Assembly: GCA_027486845.1 (NCBI GenBank)
Contig: JAIXOL010000078.1
Span: forward strand, 62,001-126,000
Source: Cytophagaceae bacterium
Lineage (GTDB): Bacteria; Bacteroidota; Bacteroidia; Cytophagales; Spirosomataceae
DNA: 64,000 nucleotides
Direction: 5' to 3'
Every line of letters starts with the position of its first letter. The stretch's first letter is position 1. Shown here one piece after another: positions 34,908-43,177 of this stretch. A program made the translations under genes and the position numbers. The notes beneath the pieces were generated by a model. That model did no database searches and was not told the origin of the DNA. It saw only the letters and a program-made list of their open reading frames with translations.

Positions 34908-35651
34908 TTAATTTTTATTTGAAATTGTCTTTTGGCTTATAAAAAACAAGGTAAAACCACTGATGATTGTAAATAACCCAAATATAGAAAAAGCTCTGAG
35001 TAGCCAATTCGAAATATTATCACGGCTCTGATAATCCATTGTGTGAAGCATCCATAAGAAATCGAATATTCTCCATTTACTATTTCTAAATTTTTGCACC
35101 GTTCCGAGTTCACTTGCCACATAAACAGTAGTGTTTGTTGGATGTGAAAACGTAATAGCAAAAGCGGGTAGAGGTTGCTCTCGGTATTCATGATGTCCAT
35201 TTGTATTTGTTAAATATTCGACAGACTTTACTGGAGTATCATTCGTGAAATTTTTCTTGGCAATTTCAATTGCCTCTTCTTTGCTTAAAGCTGTTCGTAA
35301 CTCACCAGTTTTAGCATTGGCCAATTGTGTTTTTTTGCCTCTATCATGCTCTTTTGAGTAGGTAATTTGATAAAATGGACGATTCAGAATTTGTATCAGT
35401 CGAATATCAAAAAGGAAATTTATCGAATCCCTTAACTTAATTTGGTCGATTATTTCTTTTGGATTTACAAGGTCTATATCTGCACTAACTGGATGAATAT
35501 GTGCTTTTTGGTGGTCGCCGTGTACCTCATCCATATCTGACCAACTAAAGTACAGTCCTCCGATTGTCCATAAAAAAAATTGGATACCTAAGATTACACC
35601 CATCCAACGGTGTGTTTTTCTGATTTTTCGCTGAAATACTCCTTTTTTCAT
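34908..35651 (-). CDS. PepSY-domain inner-membrane protein
   Basis: A 247-residue membrane protein with one N-terminal transmembrane helix after a basic start (RKIRKTHRWMGVILGIQFFLWTIGGLYF), a periplasmic PepSY region (about 50-200) and a C-terminal helix (ISNWLLRAFSIFGLFTIISG). Paired helices with conserved His (KTHRWMG and MLHTMDYQ) recall PepSY-TM proteins that move electrons or bind haem. A His-rich segment MDEVHGDHQKAHIHP follows the first helix, in keeping with metal binding. It sits 6 nt from each neighbour, so is operonic. Possible ferric/cupric reductase role is inference. Confidence 0.8.
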   Translation of the reverse strand: MKKGVFQRKIRKTHRWMGVILGIQFFLWTIGGLYFSWSDMDEVHGDHQKAHIHPVSADIDLVNPKEIIDQIKLRDSINFLFDIRLIQILNRPFYQITYSKEHDRGKKTQLANAKTGELRTALSKEEAIEIAKKNFTNDTPVKSVEYLTNTNGHHEYREQPLPAFAITFSHPTNTTVYVASELGTVQKFRNSKWRIFDFLWMLHTMDYQSRDNISNWLLRAFSIFGLFTIISGFTLFFISQKTISNKN

Positions 35652-35657
35652 GTTTTT

Positions 35658-36395
35658 TTAGATAATAATCATCAAAATCGCCATCCCGACCATTAATAAA
35701 TCCTCAATAATTGTAACCGTACTCATTGGTAAATTAAAAACTGTTCCTAAGCAAGCACACCGAATTTTTCGCTTATCGACAACACTTTGTATAACTCCAA
35801 TCGTACTGAACCCCATAATTATTACTGTAGCCCAATTCGTAAATGTGGGTTGAAATGCTGTCAAATAAGCTAAACCCAAGCCTAATTCAATGAATGGATA
35901 AACGAATCCATAAGTAGGAACTTTCATTGCTAATAAATCATACATAGCATAACTTTCGGCAAAAGCTTTTAGATTTAGAAACTTAAAAAATGAAAATACA
36001 ATAAAAAAGCCCGCCATGAAATTATTCATAAAGTGCATCCAACTAAAATGTTCGGTTTCAAAAATATTGCTATGAAAAGCTTTAATTATTGAAACACCCG
36101 TAATGAACGAAAATATTAATAGAAGTGGGCGATAAGTCTCAAACCAAGTTTTTGCAACTTCTTCTTTAATAAGCGTTGGTGTTGTTGTTTTTTCATTCAC
36201 CCCATATTTTGGATATGGCTTAACAAGTTCTTGAAATTTTTTTAGAGGAATATTCTTTTCCATTACAACAGTTGCCGTATTGGTTGTTTTATCAACAACT
36301 ACGGATTTGACACCTTCAACTCCTGAAAATAAATGCTGAATCTTATATTCACAGGCTTCGCAAGTCATTCCTGTTACTTCAAATGTATGTGTCAT
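35658..36395 (-). CDS. HMA domain fused to a MauE/DoxX-like membrane domain
   Basis: A 245-residue fusion. Residues 1-68 are an HMA domain with the metal pair GMTC12-EAC15 and a conserved GVEGVKSVVVD turn, facing the cytoplasm if the N-terminus stays inside. Residues about 88-245 form four transmembrane helices of the MauE/DoxX type, with a second Cys pair in KIRCACLGTVFNLPMS (about 214-222). MauE-like proteins often deal with disulfide or electron transfer. First gene of the tightly spaced run; the next start is 6 nt downstream. A role in metal transfer across the inner membrane is inferred. Confidence 0.82.
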   Translation of the reverse strand: MTHTFEVTGMTCEACEYKIQHLFSGVEGVKSVVVDKTTNTATVVMEKNIPLKKFQELVKPYPKYGVNEKTTTPTLIKEEVAKTWFETYRPLLLIFSFITGVSIIKAFHSNIFETEHFSWMHFMNNFMAGFFIVFSFFKFLNLKAFAESYAMYDLLAMKVPTYGFVYPFIELGLGLAYLTAFQPTFTNWATVIIMGFSTIGVIQSVVDKRKIRCACLGTVFNLPMSTVTIIEDLLMVGMAILMIII

Positions 36396-36584
36396 AATAA
36401 TTGTTTGTTAATGAAGTTTAACGATTTTACGCTAACATACTTGATAATTATGTAGGTAATTTAGCCTAAGAATTACCACTTTTATTTGCATAGAAGCGTA
36501 ATATTGAATATCTTATTTGATGTTCAAAAATGAAATTTGCAAGATTTATGATAAAAACTTGTAAAAAAAAGACAGAATTTTATC

Positions 36585-37016
36585 TCAAATCAAGAAGGAT
36601 TGGATGAAAATCAAGATGGTTCGACCATCAGAAGGGGGAGAAGATGAATTGTTTTTGGAAGAAATATTATCTAAAATTTCTTCTACGATTGTTTTTAAAA
36701 ATGAATATACTAAAGTTTTTGTCCAATCTAAGCCAATTTGAACAAATTTAGCTAGACCTTGAGAAGCCGATGAAGAATAATCAATATTTTCGTATTTTTC
36801 TTTCTCAGTACAGCACTTAGATTTTTTTACGGTAGTTTTCTGCGGAGAAGAATCTTTTTGAGAAGTTTTATTGCAGCAAGCACTGCCAATTTTGTGTAAA
36901 GAAGTTTGTTTACCTTTTACTGTGCATGAATGTTCAACCAAACCAAAGCCAGTACTACTTAGTAGCACTACTATTGCCATCATCACATTAAATATGCGGA
37001 ATATAGCCTTTTTCAT
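36585..37016 (-). CDS. HYC_CC_PP-like small Cys-rich exported protein
   Basis: A 143-residue protein starting at ATG 37014-37016 (MKKAIFRIFNVMMAIVVLLS, signal or anchor); 8 further upstream residues are unlikely. It carries VEHSC, then SACC and SKCC, and ends with SPPSDGRTILIFIQSFLI, matching the HYC-CC-PP layout of a Bacteroidetes family often found beside metal-linked TonB receptors. No enzyme motif. It precedes the HMA-MauE gene by 189 nt, so may have a separate transcript, but belongs to the same neighbourhood. A metal-sensing or binding role is inferred from cysteines. Confidence 0.7.
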   Translation of the reverse strand: MKKAIFRIFNVMMAIVVLLSSTGFGLVEHSCTVKGKQTSLHKIGSACCNKTSQKDSSPQKTTVKKSKCCTEKEKYENIDYSSSASQGLAKFVQIGLDWTKTLVYSFLKTIVEEILDNISSKNNSSSPPSDGRTILIFIQSFLI

Positions 37017-37084
37017 TGACTTGATTGAAATAAAGTACAAATGTAAAAATTAATAAACCAAATTAGCAAGAAAAAGTTCATGAT

Positions 37085-37426
37085 TTAAGCCAAAAGACTC
37101 CCATTAGGTACTTTTTGTTGTGGTTCGGATAAAACTACTTCGCCATTTTCTAAAATAAAACCAGTAGTAAGTACTTCCGACATAAAATCGGCGATTTGAC
37201 GTGGCGGAAAATTCGTCACACAAATTACTTGTTTACCGAGTAATTGTTGCTTTGTATAAAGTTTTGTTATCTGTGCAGAAGAGCGTTTGATTCCGATTTC
37301 GATTCCGAAATCAATCATTAGTTTGAAAGCTGGTTTACGTGCCTTGGGAAAATCATTTACTTCGATAATAGTTCCAGCACGGAGTTCTACTTTTTCAAAA
37401 TCTTTCCACGTGATAGTTTCGCTCAT
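37085..37426 (-). CDS. csaA: CsaA-type tRNA-binding-domain protein
   Basis: A 113-residue OB-fold protein of the EMAP/tRNA-binding family, CsaA subgroup. Conserved words: KVELRAGTIIEVNDFPKARKP, DFGIEIGIKRSSAQIT, GKQVICVTNFPPRQI and SEVLTTGF. CsaA is described as a chaperone-like, export-related protein in other bacteria. Soluble and cytoplasmic. Its stop lies 68 nt upstream of the HYC_CC_PP-like start; whether it is cotranscribed with the metal block is unknown. Confidence 0.85.
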   Translation of the reverse strand: MSETITWKDFEKVELRAGTIIEVNDFPKARKPAFKLMIDFGIEIGIKRSSAQITKLYTKQQLLGKQVICVTNFPPRQIADFMSEVLTTGFILENGEVVLSEPQQKVPNGSLLA

Positions 37427-37440
37427 TTTTATTGATATTA

Positions 37441-37489
37441 GATGTTCGAGTTTTGATGCTTTGAGAAACTAAAATTCGAACATCAAAAC
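37441..37489 (-). terminator. Two mutually exclusive hairpins between fumC and csaA
   Basis: GATGTTCGA (37441-37449) pairs with TCGAACATC (37476-37484), extended by TTTT/AAAA. Alternatively GTTTTGATG (37450-37458) pairs with CATCAAAAC (37481-37489). The two pairings share bases and cannot coexist. They could form a terminator/antiterminator-like switch or just a repeat; the region lies after fumC and before csaA. Confidence 0.45.
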
Positions 37490-37504
37490 CCAAACATAAA
37501 TGGT

Positions 37505-38905
37505 TTATTTCAAACTTCCCACCATATCTTCTGGTTTTACCCAAGCATCAAATTCTTCTGCTGTTAAATAACCCAAGTTAATGGCTGTTTCTTTCAAAGT
37601 TGAACCATTTCTATGGGCAGTTTGAGCAATTTCTGCCGATTTATAATAACCAATTTTTGTATTTAATGCTGTTACAAGCATTAAAGAGTTATTTACATGC
37701 TTCTTGATATTCTCTTCGATTGGAGCTAAACCAATAGCACATTTATCATTAAATGAAACACAACCTTCGCCAATCAAACGTGCTGAATGCAAAAAGTTAA
37801 AAATCATAACAGGCTTAAATACATTTAGTTCAAAGTGCCCCATTGCACCTCCAAAATTGATAGCAACATCATTTCCCATTACTTGTGCTGCAATCATGGT
37901 GAGGGCTTCGCACTGAGTTGGATTTACCTTTCCAGGCATGATTGATGAACCTGGTTCGTTGTCTGGAATAAACAATTCGCCTATACCAGCACGTGGACCA
38001 GATGAAAGCATACGAACATCGTTAGCGATTTTCATCAAACTTGCTGCTACTGTTTTCAATGCCCCGTGTGCTTCCACAATAGCGTCATGAGCTGCCAAAG
38101 CCTCAAATTTATTTTCGGCTGTGATAAATGGAAGACCAGTCAAGTCAGCAATTTGTTTTGCTACATTTTCCGAATAACCTTCTGGTGTATTGATTCCCGT
38201 ACCAACGGCAGTTCCACCAAGAGCTAATTCAGAGAGGTGTTCTAAAGTGTTTTTGATGGCTTTCAAACCATGATTTAACTGAGAAACATATCCCGAAAAC
38301 TCTTGTCCAACTGTCAAAGGAGTTGCATCCATGAAATGAGTACGACCGATTTTTACAACGTGCATAAACTCAGCCGATTTTGTAGCTAAAGTGTCACGCA
38401 GTTTTTCAACACCCGGAATTGTCACTTCCATCAACATTTTATACGCAGCAATGTGCATGGCTGTTGGGAATGTATCATTCGAAGATTGGGATTTATTTAC
38501 ATCATCATTTGGGTGCAAATACTTTTGTTTGTCAGATAAATCTCCACCTTGCAATACGTGACCTCTATAAGCAATTACCTCATTGCAGTTCATATTAGAT
38601 TGTGTGCCCGAGCCAGTTTGCCAAACAACCAAAGGAAATTGGTCATCCAATTTCCCTGCCAAAATCTCATTACATACAGTTCCAATCAAATCAGCTTTTT
38701 CCTTTGGTAAAACTCCTAATTCGTTATTGGCCAAAGCTGCTCCATGTTTTAAATAAGCAAATGCCTTAATAATTTCTTTTGGCATTTTGTTTATATCTTG
38801 AGCTATTTTAAAGTTTTCGATTGAGCGTTGAGTTTGAGCTCCCCAATATACATCAGCAGGTACCTGTACCTCGCCCATCGTATCTTTTTCTATTCTGTAT
38901 TGCAT
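37505..38905 (-). CDS. fumC: Class II fumarate hydratase
   Basis: TCA-cycle enzyme, fumarate to malate, iron-independent homotetramer of the class II family. The superfamily signature [16 protein letters not shown] (about residue 318) is complete, together with [33 protein letters not shown] and [12 protein letters not shown]. Length 466 is normal. A TAATTTTG box lies about 50 nt upstream. It is followed by csaA behind a hairpin region. Confidence 0.96.
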   Translation of the reverse strand: MQYRIEKDTMGEVQVPADVYWGAQTQRSIENFKIAQDINKMPKEIIKAFAYLKHGAALANNELGVLPKEKADLIGTVCNEILAGKLDDQFPLVVWQTGSGTQSNMNCNEVIAYRGHVLQGGDLSDKQKYLHPNDDVNKSQSSNDTFPTAMHIAAYKMLMEVTIPGVEKLRDTLATKSAEFMHVVKIGRTHFMDATPLTVGQEFSGYVSQLNHGLKAIKNTLEHLSELALGGTAVGTGINTPEGYSENVAKQIADLTGLPFITAENKFEALAAHDAIVEAHGALKTVAASLMKIANDVRMLSSGPRAGIGELFIPDNEPGSSIMPGKVNPTQCEALTMIAAQVMGNDVAINFGGAMGHFELNVFKPVMIFNFLHSARLIGEGCVSFNDKCAIGLAPIEENIKKHVNNSLMLVTALNTKIGYYKSAEIAQTAHRNGSTLKETAINLGYLTAEEFDAWVKPEDMVGSLK

Positions 38906-38954
38906 GATTTATTGTTAATTATGAATAAGAGTGTTTTGAAAATTAATCAATATG

Positions 38955-38962
38955 CAAAATTA
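38955..38962 (-). promoter_or_regulatory. -7 box TAATTTTG for fumC
   Basis: On the minus strand reads TAATTTTG about 49 nt before the fumC ATG. It agrees with the TAnnTTTG consensus and with the box at prfC. Confidence 0.45.
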
Positions 38963-39011
38963 ACTTAGAATTGAATATAGTTTTGAAAAACTGTATTTTT
39001 TTTACATTTTA

Positions 39012-39044
39012 AATAAAAAAAAAGCACGGTATAAGCCGTGCTTT
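39012..39044 (-). terminator. Terminator of apaG
   Basis: AAAGCACGG/CCGTGCTTT stem (39021-39029 with 39036-39044), followed on the minus strand by a long T-tract. Intrinsic terminator 16 nt after the apaG stop. Confidence 0.8.
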
Positions 39045-39059
39045 GAATTGTATCTATTT

Positions 39060-39449
39060 TTAGTTTAGTCGGTAAGGAACAATCAGGTTAAACTCTGGAA
39101 TTTCTACGTAAAACTGTTTACCATCAATCATTCGTTCCATGAGATAGCTACCCATCATTTTGCCAATTGTAGTTTTTAGATTGCAACCTGAAACATATTC
39201 ATGAATTTCGCTTGGTTCTAAAACTGGCTGTACTCCAATAATGCCTTCACCTTCTACTTCTCTTACGGTGCCATTAGTATCAAAAATGAACCATTGTCGA
39301 CGTAACAATTGAATGGTGTTTTCGCTGTTATTTTCGATACAAATTCGATATGTAAAAACAAAATGTTCTTGAAGCGGGTTCGAATACGAAGGCTGATATT
39401 CCGTTTTTACTGTTACTTTAACACCAGCAGTTACGGCGGTTGTTGTCAT
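39060..39449 (-). CDS. apaG: ApaG domain protein
   Basis: A 129-residue protein of the ApaG/CorD family (beta-sandwich), linked genetically to Co/Mg resistance and Ap4A metabolism in enterobacteria; the biochemical role is unclear. Family words: RRQWFIFDTNG, GVQPVLEPSEIHEYVSGC and TTIGKMMGSYLM. Single gene with its own terminator, divergent from ung. Confidence 0.9.
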   Translation of the reverse strand: MTTTAVTAGVKVTVKTEYQPSYSNPLQEHFVFTYRICIENNSENTIQLLRRQWFIFDTNGTVREVEGEGIIGVQPVLEPSEIHEYVSGCNLKTTIGKMMGSYLMERMIDGKQFYVEIPEFNLIVPYRLN

Positions 39450-39628
39450 AATGTTTTTGTATAGGTTTTATAATTATACAGGGTTTATTTCGCAAGTTAA
39501 AAATTAAATGATATTTAATTGTATTAAATTTGCTCAAACTTGTTTAAAGGATACATAAAAGTGTGTTTTTATTGATTTAATTAAGTAAAAATACAAAAAA
39601 TATTCAAATCATCTTATTTTTTTATTGT

Positions 39629-40294
39629 ATGGATGTAAAAATTGAAAAAAGCTGGAATTTTAGATTAAGAAAAGAATTTGAAAAGCCTTATTTTGAAAGT
39701 TTAATGGCTTTTGTAAAGGATGCCTTTAAGACTACCGTATGTTATCCGCCTGTAGGTTTGATTTTTAATGCCTTCGATAGGTGTTCATTTGAAAAAACAG
39801 GAATCGTTATTTTAGGTCAAGACCCTTATCATGGTCCTCGTCAAGCCAACGGGTTAAGTTTTTCAGTCAATGATGGTGTTACATTTCCTCCATCATTAAT
39901 CAATATTTTCAAAGAACTGAATAACGATTTAGGTGTGCCTTTTCCCAAAAGTGGAAATCTTGAGCGGTGGGCTGAACAAGGTGTTCTTTTATTAAATTCA
40001 ACATTGACAGTTCAGGCATCGAGTGCAGGTTCGCATCAAAATAAGGGCTGGGAGCAGTTTACTGATGCCGTAATCCGATGTATTAATGATGAGAAAGAAA
40101 GTGTAGTGTTTTTGCTTTGGGGGAAGTATGCTCAAGATAAAGGTAAGATAATTGATACTTCCAAGCATTTCGTACTGAAATCAAAGCACCCATCGCCAAT
40201 GTCGGCTAATTTTGGAGGTTGGTTTGGAAATAAACACTTTAGTCAAGCCAATAATTATTTAAGAAGTAAGGGATTAGCGGAGATTGAGTGGTAG
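39629..40294 (+). CDS. ung: Uracil-DNA glycosylase, family 1
   Basis: Removes uracil from DNA to start base excision repair. Catalytic Asp65 in VILGQDPYHGPRQANGLSFS and the C-terminal His loop HPSPMSANFGGWFGNKHFSQ (near residue 187) are intact. Length 221 is normal. A single plus-strand gene within a minus-strand run; it converges with lepB. Confidence 0.96.
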   Translation: MDVKIEKSWNFRLRKEFEKPYFESLMAFVKDAFKTTVCYPPVGLIFNAFDRCSFEKTGIVILGQDPYHGPRQANGLSFSVNDGVTFPPSLINIFKELNNDLGVPFPKSGNLERWAEQGVLLLNSTLTVQASSAGSHQNKGWEQFTDAVIRCINDEKESVVFLLWGKYAQDKGKIIDTSKHFVLKSKHPSPMSANFGGWFGNKHFSQANNYLRSKGLAEIEW

Positions 40295-40368
40295 GGAGGG
40301 GCAAAGTCACAAAGAGGGAAGGTACTAAGAGCTCAAAAATATTTTGGTATAACTTCTTTGGAAAGAAA

Positions 40369-40400
40369 AAAGGCACAAAGAAACTTTTCTTTGTGCCTTT
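40369..40400. terminator. 15-bp hairpin between ung and lepB
   Basis: AAAGGCACAAAGAAA (40369-40383) pairs with TTTCTTTGTGCCTTT (40386-40400), effective loop about 4-8 nt. T- and A-tracts on both sides suit bidirectional termination of the convergent ung and lepB genes. Flanking words CACAAAG and ACTAAGA also recur in inverted order (40310-40330 and 40404-40424). Confidence 0.75.
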
Positions 40401-40421
40401 GCTACTTTGTATCTTAGTGCA

Positions 40422-41561
40422 TTATCGAATTATTGAAAACAATCTACTCCAACGTATTTTGTTCAAGAAACTTCCTTCGCTATCGATTGACATCCATATA
40501 AATACAGCTTTTCCCACAATATGGTCTTCAGGCACAAATCCCCAAAAACGAGAATCATCCGAACCATGACGGTTATCACCCATCATGAAGAAATAATCTT
40601 GCTTGAAAGTATATGAGGTGATTACTTTGCCATCCAAAGTGATTTTTCCATCTACGTATTTTGCATTATCGTTCCCATCAAAAGTTGTAATTACGCCTTT
40701 GTAGAGAGCAATATTTTTTTCATCTAAAGCTATTGTCATTCCTTTTTTCGGAATAGTAATTGGGCCAAAATTATCTCTATTAAATGGGAAAAGTTTTGGA
40801 TTGTGCGGAAATGTCGGAAAACGCATATCTGCCGAATCGCTTTTGGGCATAATCATCGGCGTTACACTCTTTACAAAATCCAAATTTTTCATATCACTCA
40901 CTGCCTTAGCTGATGCCGTAACATAATAAATCGTTTTATCGGTCATTCGCATATCTTGCTCAAATTCAGTGATTTGGTATTTCTTGAAAATCTTTTCATT
41001 TACTTGTGTATTGGTTTCGATTGCATATTCCATTTGCATATTCTCAGGATTATCCGACATTTTTCCATTGATAAATACTTGGCCATCACGAACTTCGAGT
41101 ACATCACCAGCAATACCTACACAACGTTTGATATAGTTGGTACGTAAATCAACAGGGTATTTGTCAAATCCACCAAATTCATCAGGTCGTTCAGGGCAAC
41201 CTGGATAATTGAAAACTACTACATCATTATTTTTTACACTCGTAAAGCCTGGTAAACGAAATTGTGGTAGTTGAATAAGAGTAGAATAGGAAGGTATTTC
41301 TGTAAACCAAATTTTTTGGTGCGTGAGCGGCACTTGTAAGATTGTTTTTGGTGTACGAGAACCGTAGTGCAATTTGCTCACAAAAAGGAAGTCATTGATT
41401 AATAGGCTTTTTTCCATTGAAGCCGTTGGAATTGTATAAGCTTCCAAAAACATCCATCTGATGAGAGTCGCAGCTACAACTGCAAATAACACCGAATCCC
41501 ACCATTCTCTAAAAGCTGATTTTTGCTTTTTTGTTTTTTTATTAGTTAGTACTTCTGCCAT
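40422..41561 (-). CDS. lepB: Signal peptidase I
   Basis: Inner-membrane serine/lysine protease that removes signal peptides. One transmembrane helix (about 24-42), catalytic Ser48 in YTIPTASMEKSLL and Lys145 in NYIKRCVGIAGD; the C-terminal box MMGDNRHGSDDSRFWGFVPE is present. At 379 residues it has the long insertion typical of Bacteroidetes enzymes. It follows dapB on the same strand (gap 49 nt), in the conserved parAB-dapB-lepB neighbourhood. Confidence 0.95.
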   Translation of the reverse strand: MAEVLTNKKTKKQKSAFREWWDSVLFAVVAATLIRWMFLEAYTIPTASMEKSLLINDFLFVSKLHYGSRTPKTILQVPLTHQKIWFTEIPSYSTLIQLPQFRLPGFTSVKNNDVVVFNYPGCPERPDEFGGFDKYPVDLRTNYIKRCVGIAGDVLEVRDGQVFINGKMSDNPENMQMEYAIETNTQVNEKIFKKYQITEFEQDMRMTDKTIYYVTASAKAVSDMKNLDFVKSVTPMIMPKSDSADMRFPTFPHNPKLFPFNRDNFGPITIPKKGMTIALDEKNIALYKGVITTFDGNDNAKYVDGKITLDGKVITSYTFKQDYFFMMGDNRHGSDDSRFWGFVPEDHIVGKAVFIWMSIDSEGSFLNKIRWSRLFSIIR

Positions 41562-41610
41562 TGATATAAGTTTTAATACTTTAGAATCTGTTTATGATTA
41601 TTTTTAATGG

Positions 41611-42330
41611 TTATTTTAATCCCAAAAGCTCGTTCATTCCAAATATTCCTTGCTTGCAATTGAGCCATTCAGCTGCAATAACTGCTCCAATTGCAAATCC
41701 ATGACGACTATTTGCAGTATGTGTGATTTCTATTTGGTCAACGTCTGAAATGTATTTTACAGTATGCGTTCCCGGAACTTTTCCTTCTCTCGACGACCAA
41801 ATTGGTACTTCATTTTCTGCCGCAATTTGATTATTTACCCAAGCATTTTTAAATGAAAGATTATCAATTATTCCTTCTGCCAATGTAATAGCCGTACCAC
41901 TTGGAGCATCTTTTTTCTCTGTATGGTGAATCTCATTGCTAGAAACCTTGAATTCTTTATATGGATTCATTAAACGAGCTAAAGTTTTATTTAGCTCAAA
42001 GAAAAGATTTACACCAATACTATAATTCGAAGCGTAGAAAAACGCAGACTTATTTTCAATACAAAGTTTTTCGATTTCAGGTTTATGTTGAAGCCAACCC
42101 GTTGTACCGCATACTGTCGGTATGCCGAACTCCATACAATATTTTAAATTTCCGTAGGCCGATTCGGGTGAACTAAACTCAATAACGACATCGGTGTTTT
42201 CACGGCTAAGTGAAAGGATTTCGGTACGGTTACTAATATCAATTTTTAATGATATTTCGTGACCTCTTTCTAAAGCAATTTGTTCGATTACTTTACCCAT
42301 TTTTCCGTAGCCTAAAAGTGCAATTCGCAT
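41611..42330 (-). CDS. dapB: 4-hydroxy-tetrahydrodipicolinate reductase
   Basis: NAD(P)H-dependent reductase of the lysine/diaminopimelate pathway. N-terminal nucleotide-binding GYGKMGKVIEQIA, and catalytic region SSNEIHHTEKKDAPSGTA with the His-His and Lys. Length 239 is normal. Gap of 28 nt from the DUF5683 gene upstream; likely one operon with parA, parB, DUF5683 and lepB. Confidence 0.96.
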   Translation of the reverse strand: MRIALLGYGKMGKVIEQIALERGHEISLKIDISNRTEILSLSRENTDVVIEFSSPESAYGNLKYCMEFGIPTVCGTTGWLQHKPEIEKLCIENKSAFFYASNYSIGVNLFFELNKTLARLMNPYKEFKVSSNEIHHTEKKDAPSGTAITLAEGIIDNLSFKNAWVNNQIAAENEVPIWSSREGKVPGTHTVKYISDVDQIEITHTANSRHGFAIGAVIAAEWLNCKQGIFGMNELLGLK

Positions 42331-42358
42331 ACTTCCAACTTGTAATTTATTTGAAATA

Positions 42359-42979
42359 TTAAAAGTTTAATCTAAGTTTTACACCAGCGGATGTACCGAA
42401 TGATGAATACTCTAATTCAGGTTCAAAATTCAACGTAATGTCTTCTGTCATGTCGAAACCTTTTAGATGAGCAGAAACATTTGCTTGTACTGCCTGTAAG
42501 GTCCAACCAACTGCTAATCCTATCCACGAAAGGTCACGTTGGCGACGGTAGGCCTTAACCGCTGGTTCGATTTGTGTCTGCACAAATGGGCCTCGTAACT
42601 CACCTTTCACAGGAATATAAACCTCAGTTTTTTTATCTACAATGATTTGCGATAAATAACCTTTATAAAATTTATATTTATCATTATTCCACCAAATGGT
42701 ATAAACTCCGCCTGCAGCGGCTGCATAAACAATCGGAATTACCCAATATTGTCTGTTGGTGGCTTGGCCCCAACCAGGAAGTACTAAAGAGCGTAGCAAA
42801 ACAGTTCGCGGTATACTTCTTTTGTTGGAAGAATCTGTATTGAATACGCTCTTAAGAAAACTTGATTTCTTTGTTGTGTCAACTAACACTTTTGTTGTAC
42901 TTAATATTTTGGTTGTATCAAGTTTTTGTGCAAAAGCAGTGGCTGAAACGAAGAAAAAGACAATTAAAATCCTTATCAT
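42359..42979 (-). CDS. DUF5683 family protein
   Basis: A 206-residue exported or membrane protein with signal peptide (residues 1-17, ending TAFAQ) and the DUF5683 phrase RTVLLRSLVLPGWGQATNRQYW followed by two hydrophobic segments (IPIVYAAAAGGVYTIWW). Function is unknown, but it sits between parB and dapB as in many Bacteroidetes. The upstream gap to parB (199 nt) contains a GC-rich palindrome and a 10-bp direct repeat. Confidence 0.82.
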   Translation of the reverse strand: MIRILIVFFFVSATAFAQKLDTTKILSTTKVLVDTTKKSSFLKSVFNTDSSNKRSIPRTVLLRSLVLPGWGQATNRQYWVIPIVYAAAAGGVYTIWWNNDKYKFYKGYLSQIIVDKKTEVYIPVKGELRGPFVQTQIEPAVKAYRRQRDLSWIGLAVGWTLQAVQANVSAHLKGFDMTEDITLNFEPELEYSSFGTSAGVKLRLNF

Positions 42980-42984
42980 TTTAC

Positions 42985-43024
42985 AGAATGACGACGGGGT
43001 CGCCCGTGCGATTTAGAATGACGA
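42985..43024. repeat. GC-rich palindrome copy flanked by a 10-bp direct repeat
   Basis: AGAATGACGA at 42985-42994 and again at 43015-43024 bracket CGGGGTCGCCCGTGCGATTT. Reverse-complemented, the core reads TCGCACGGGCGACC, related to CCGCACGGGCGGAC at 9099. The flanking direct repeats resemble a target-site duplication. Confidence 0.5.
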
Positions 43025-43177
43025 TATACGAATTATAAATTGGCAAAAACTAGTAATGATTTTGGATTTGGACAAATAAACGGATTAATTCATTTGAAAT
43101 TCTTTATTATGTTTGAAAATAAGAATTTTTCATTCATCATTCGTAACTCGTAATTGGTCAATTTTATTTAGTCAAAA

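Noticed and set aside
40288-40569. Open frame across the ung-lepB gap
   Set aside because: It runs through the terminator hairpin and into the antisense of lepB; Lys-rich composition reflects the A-rich repeat.
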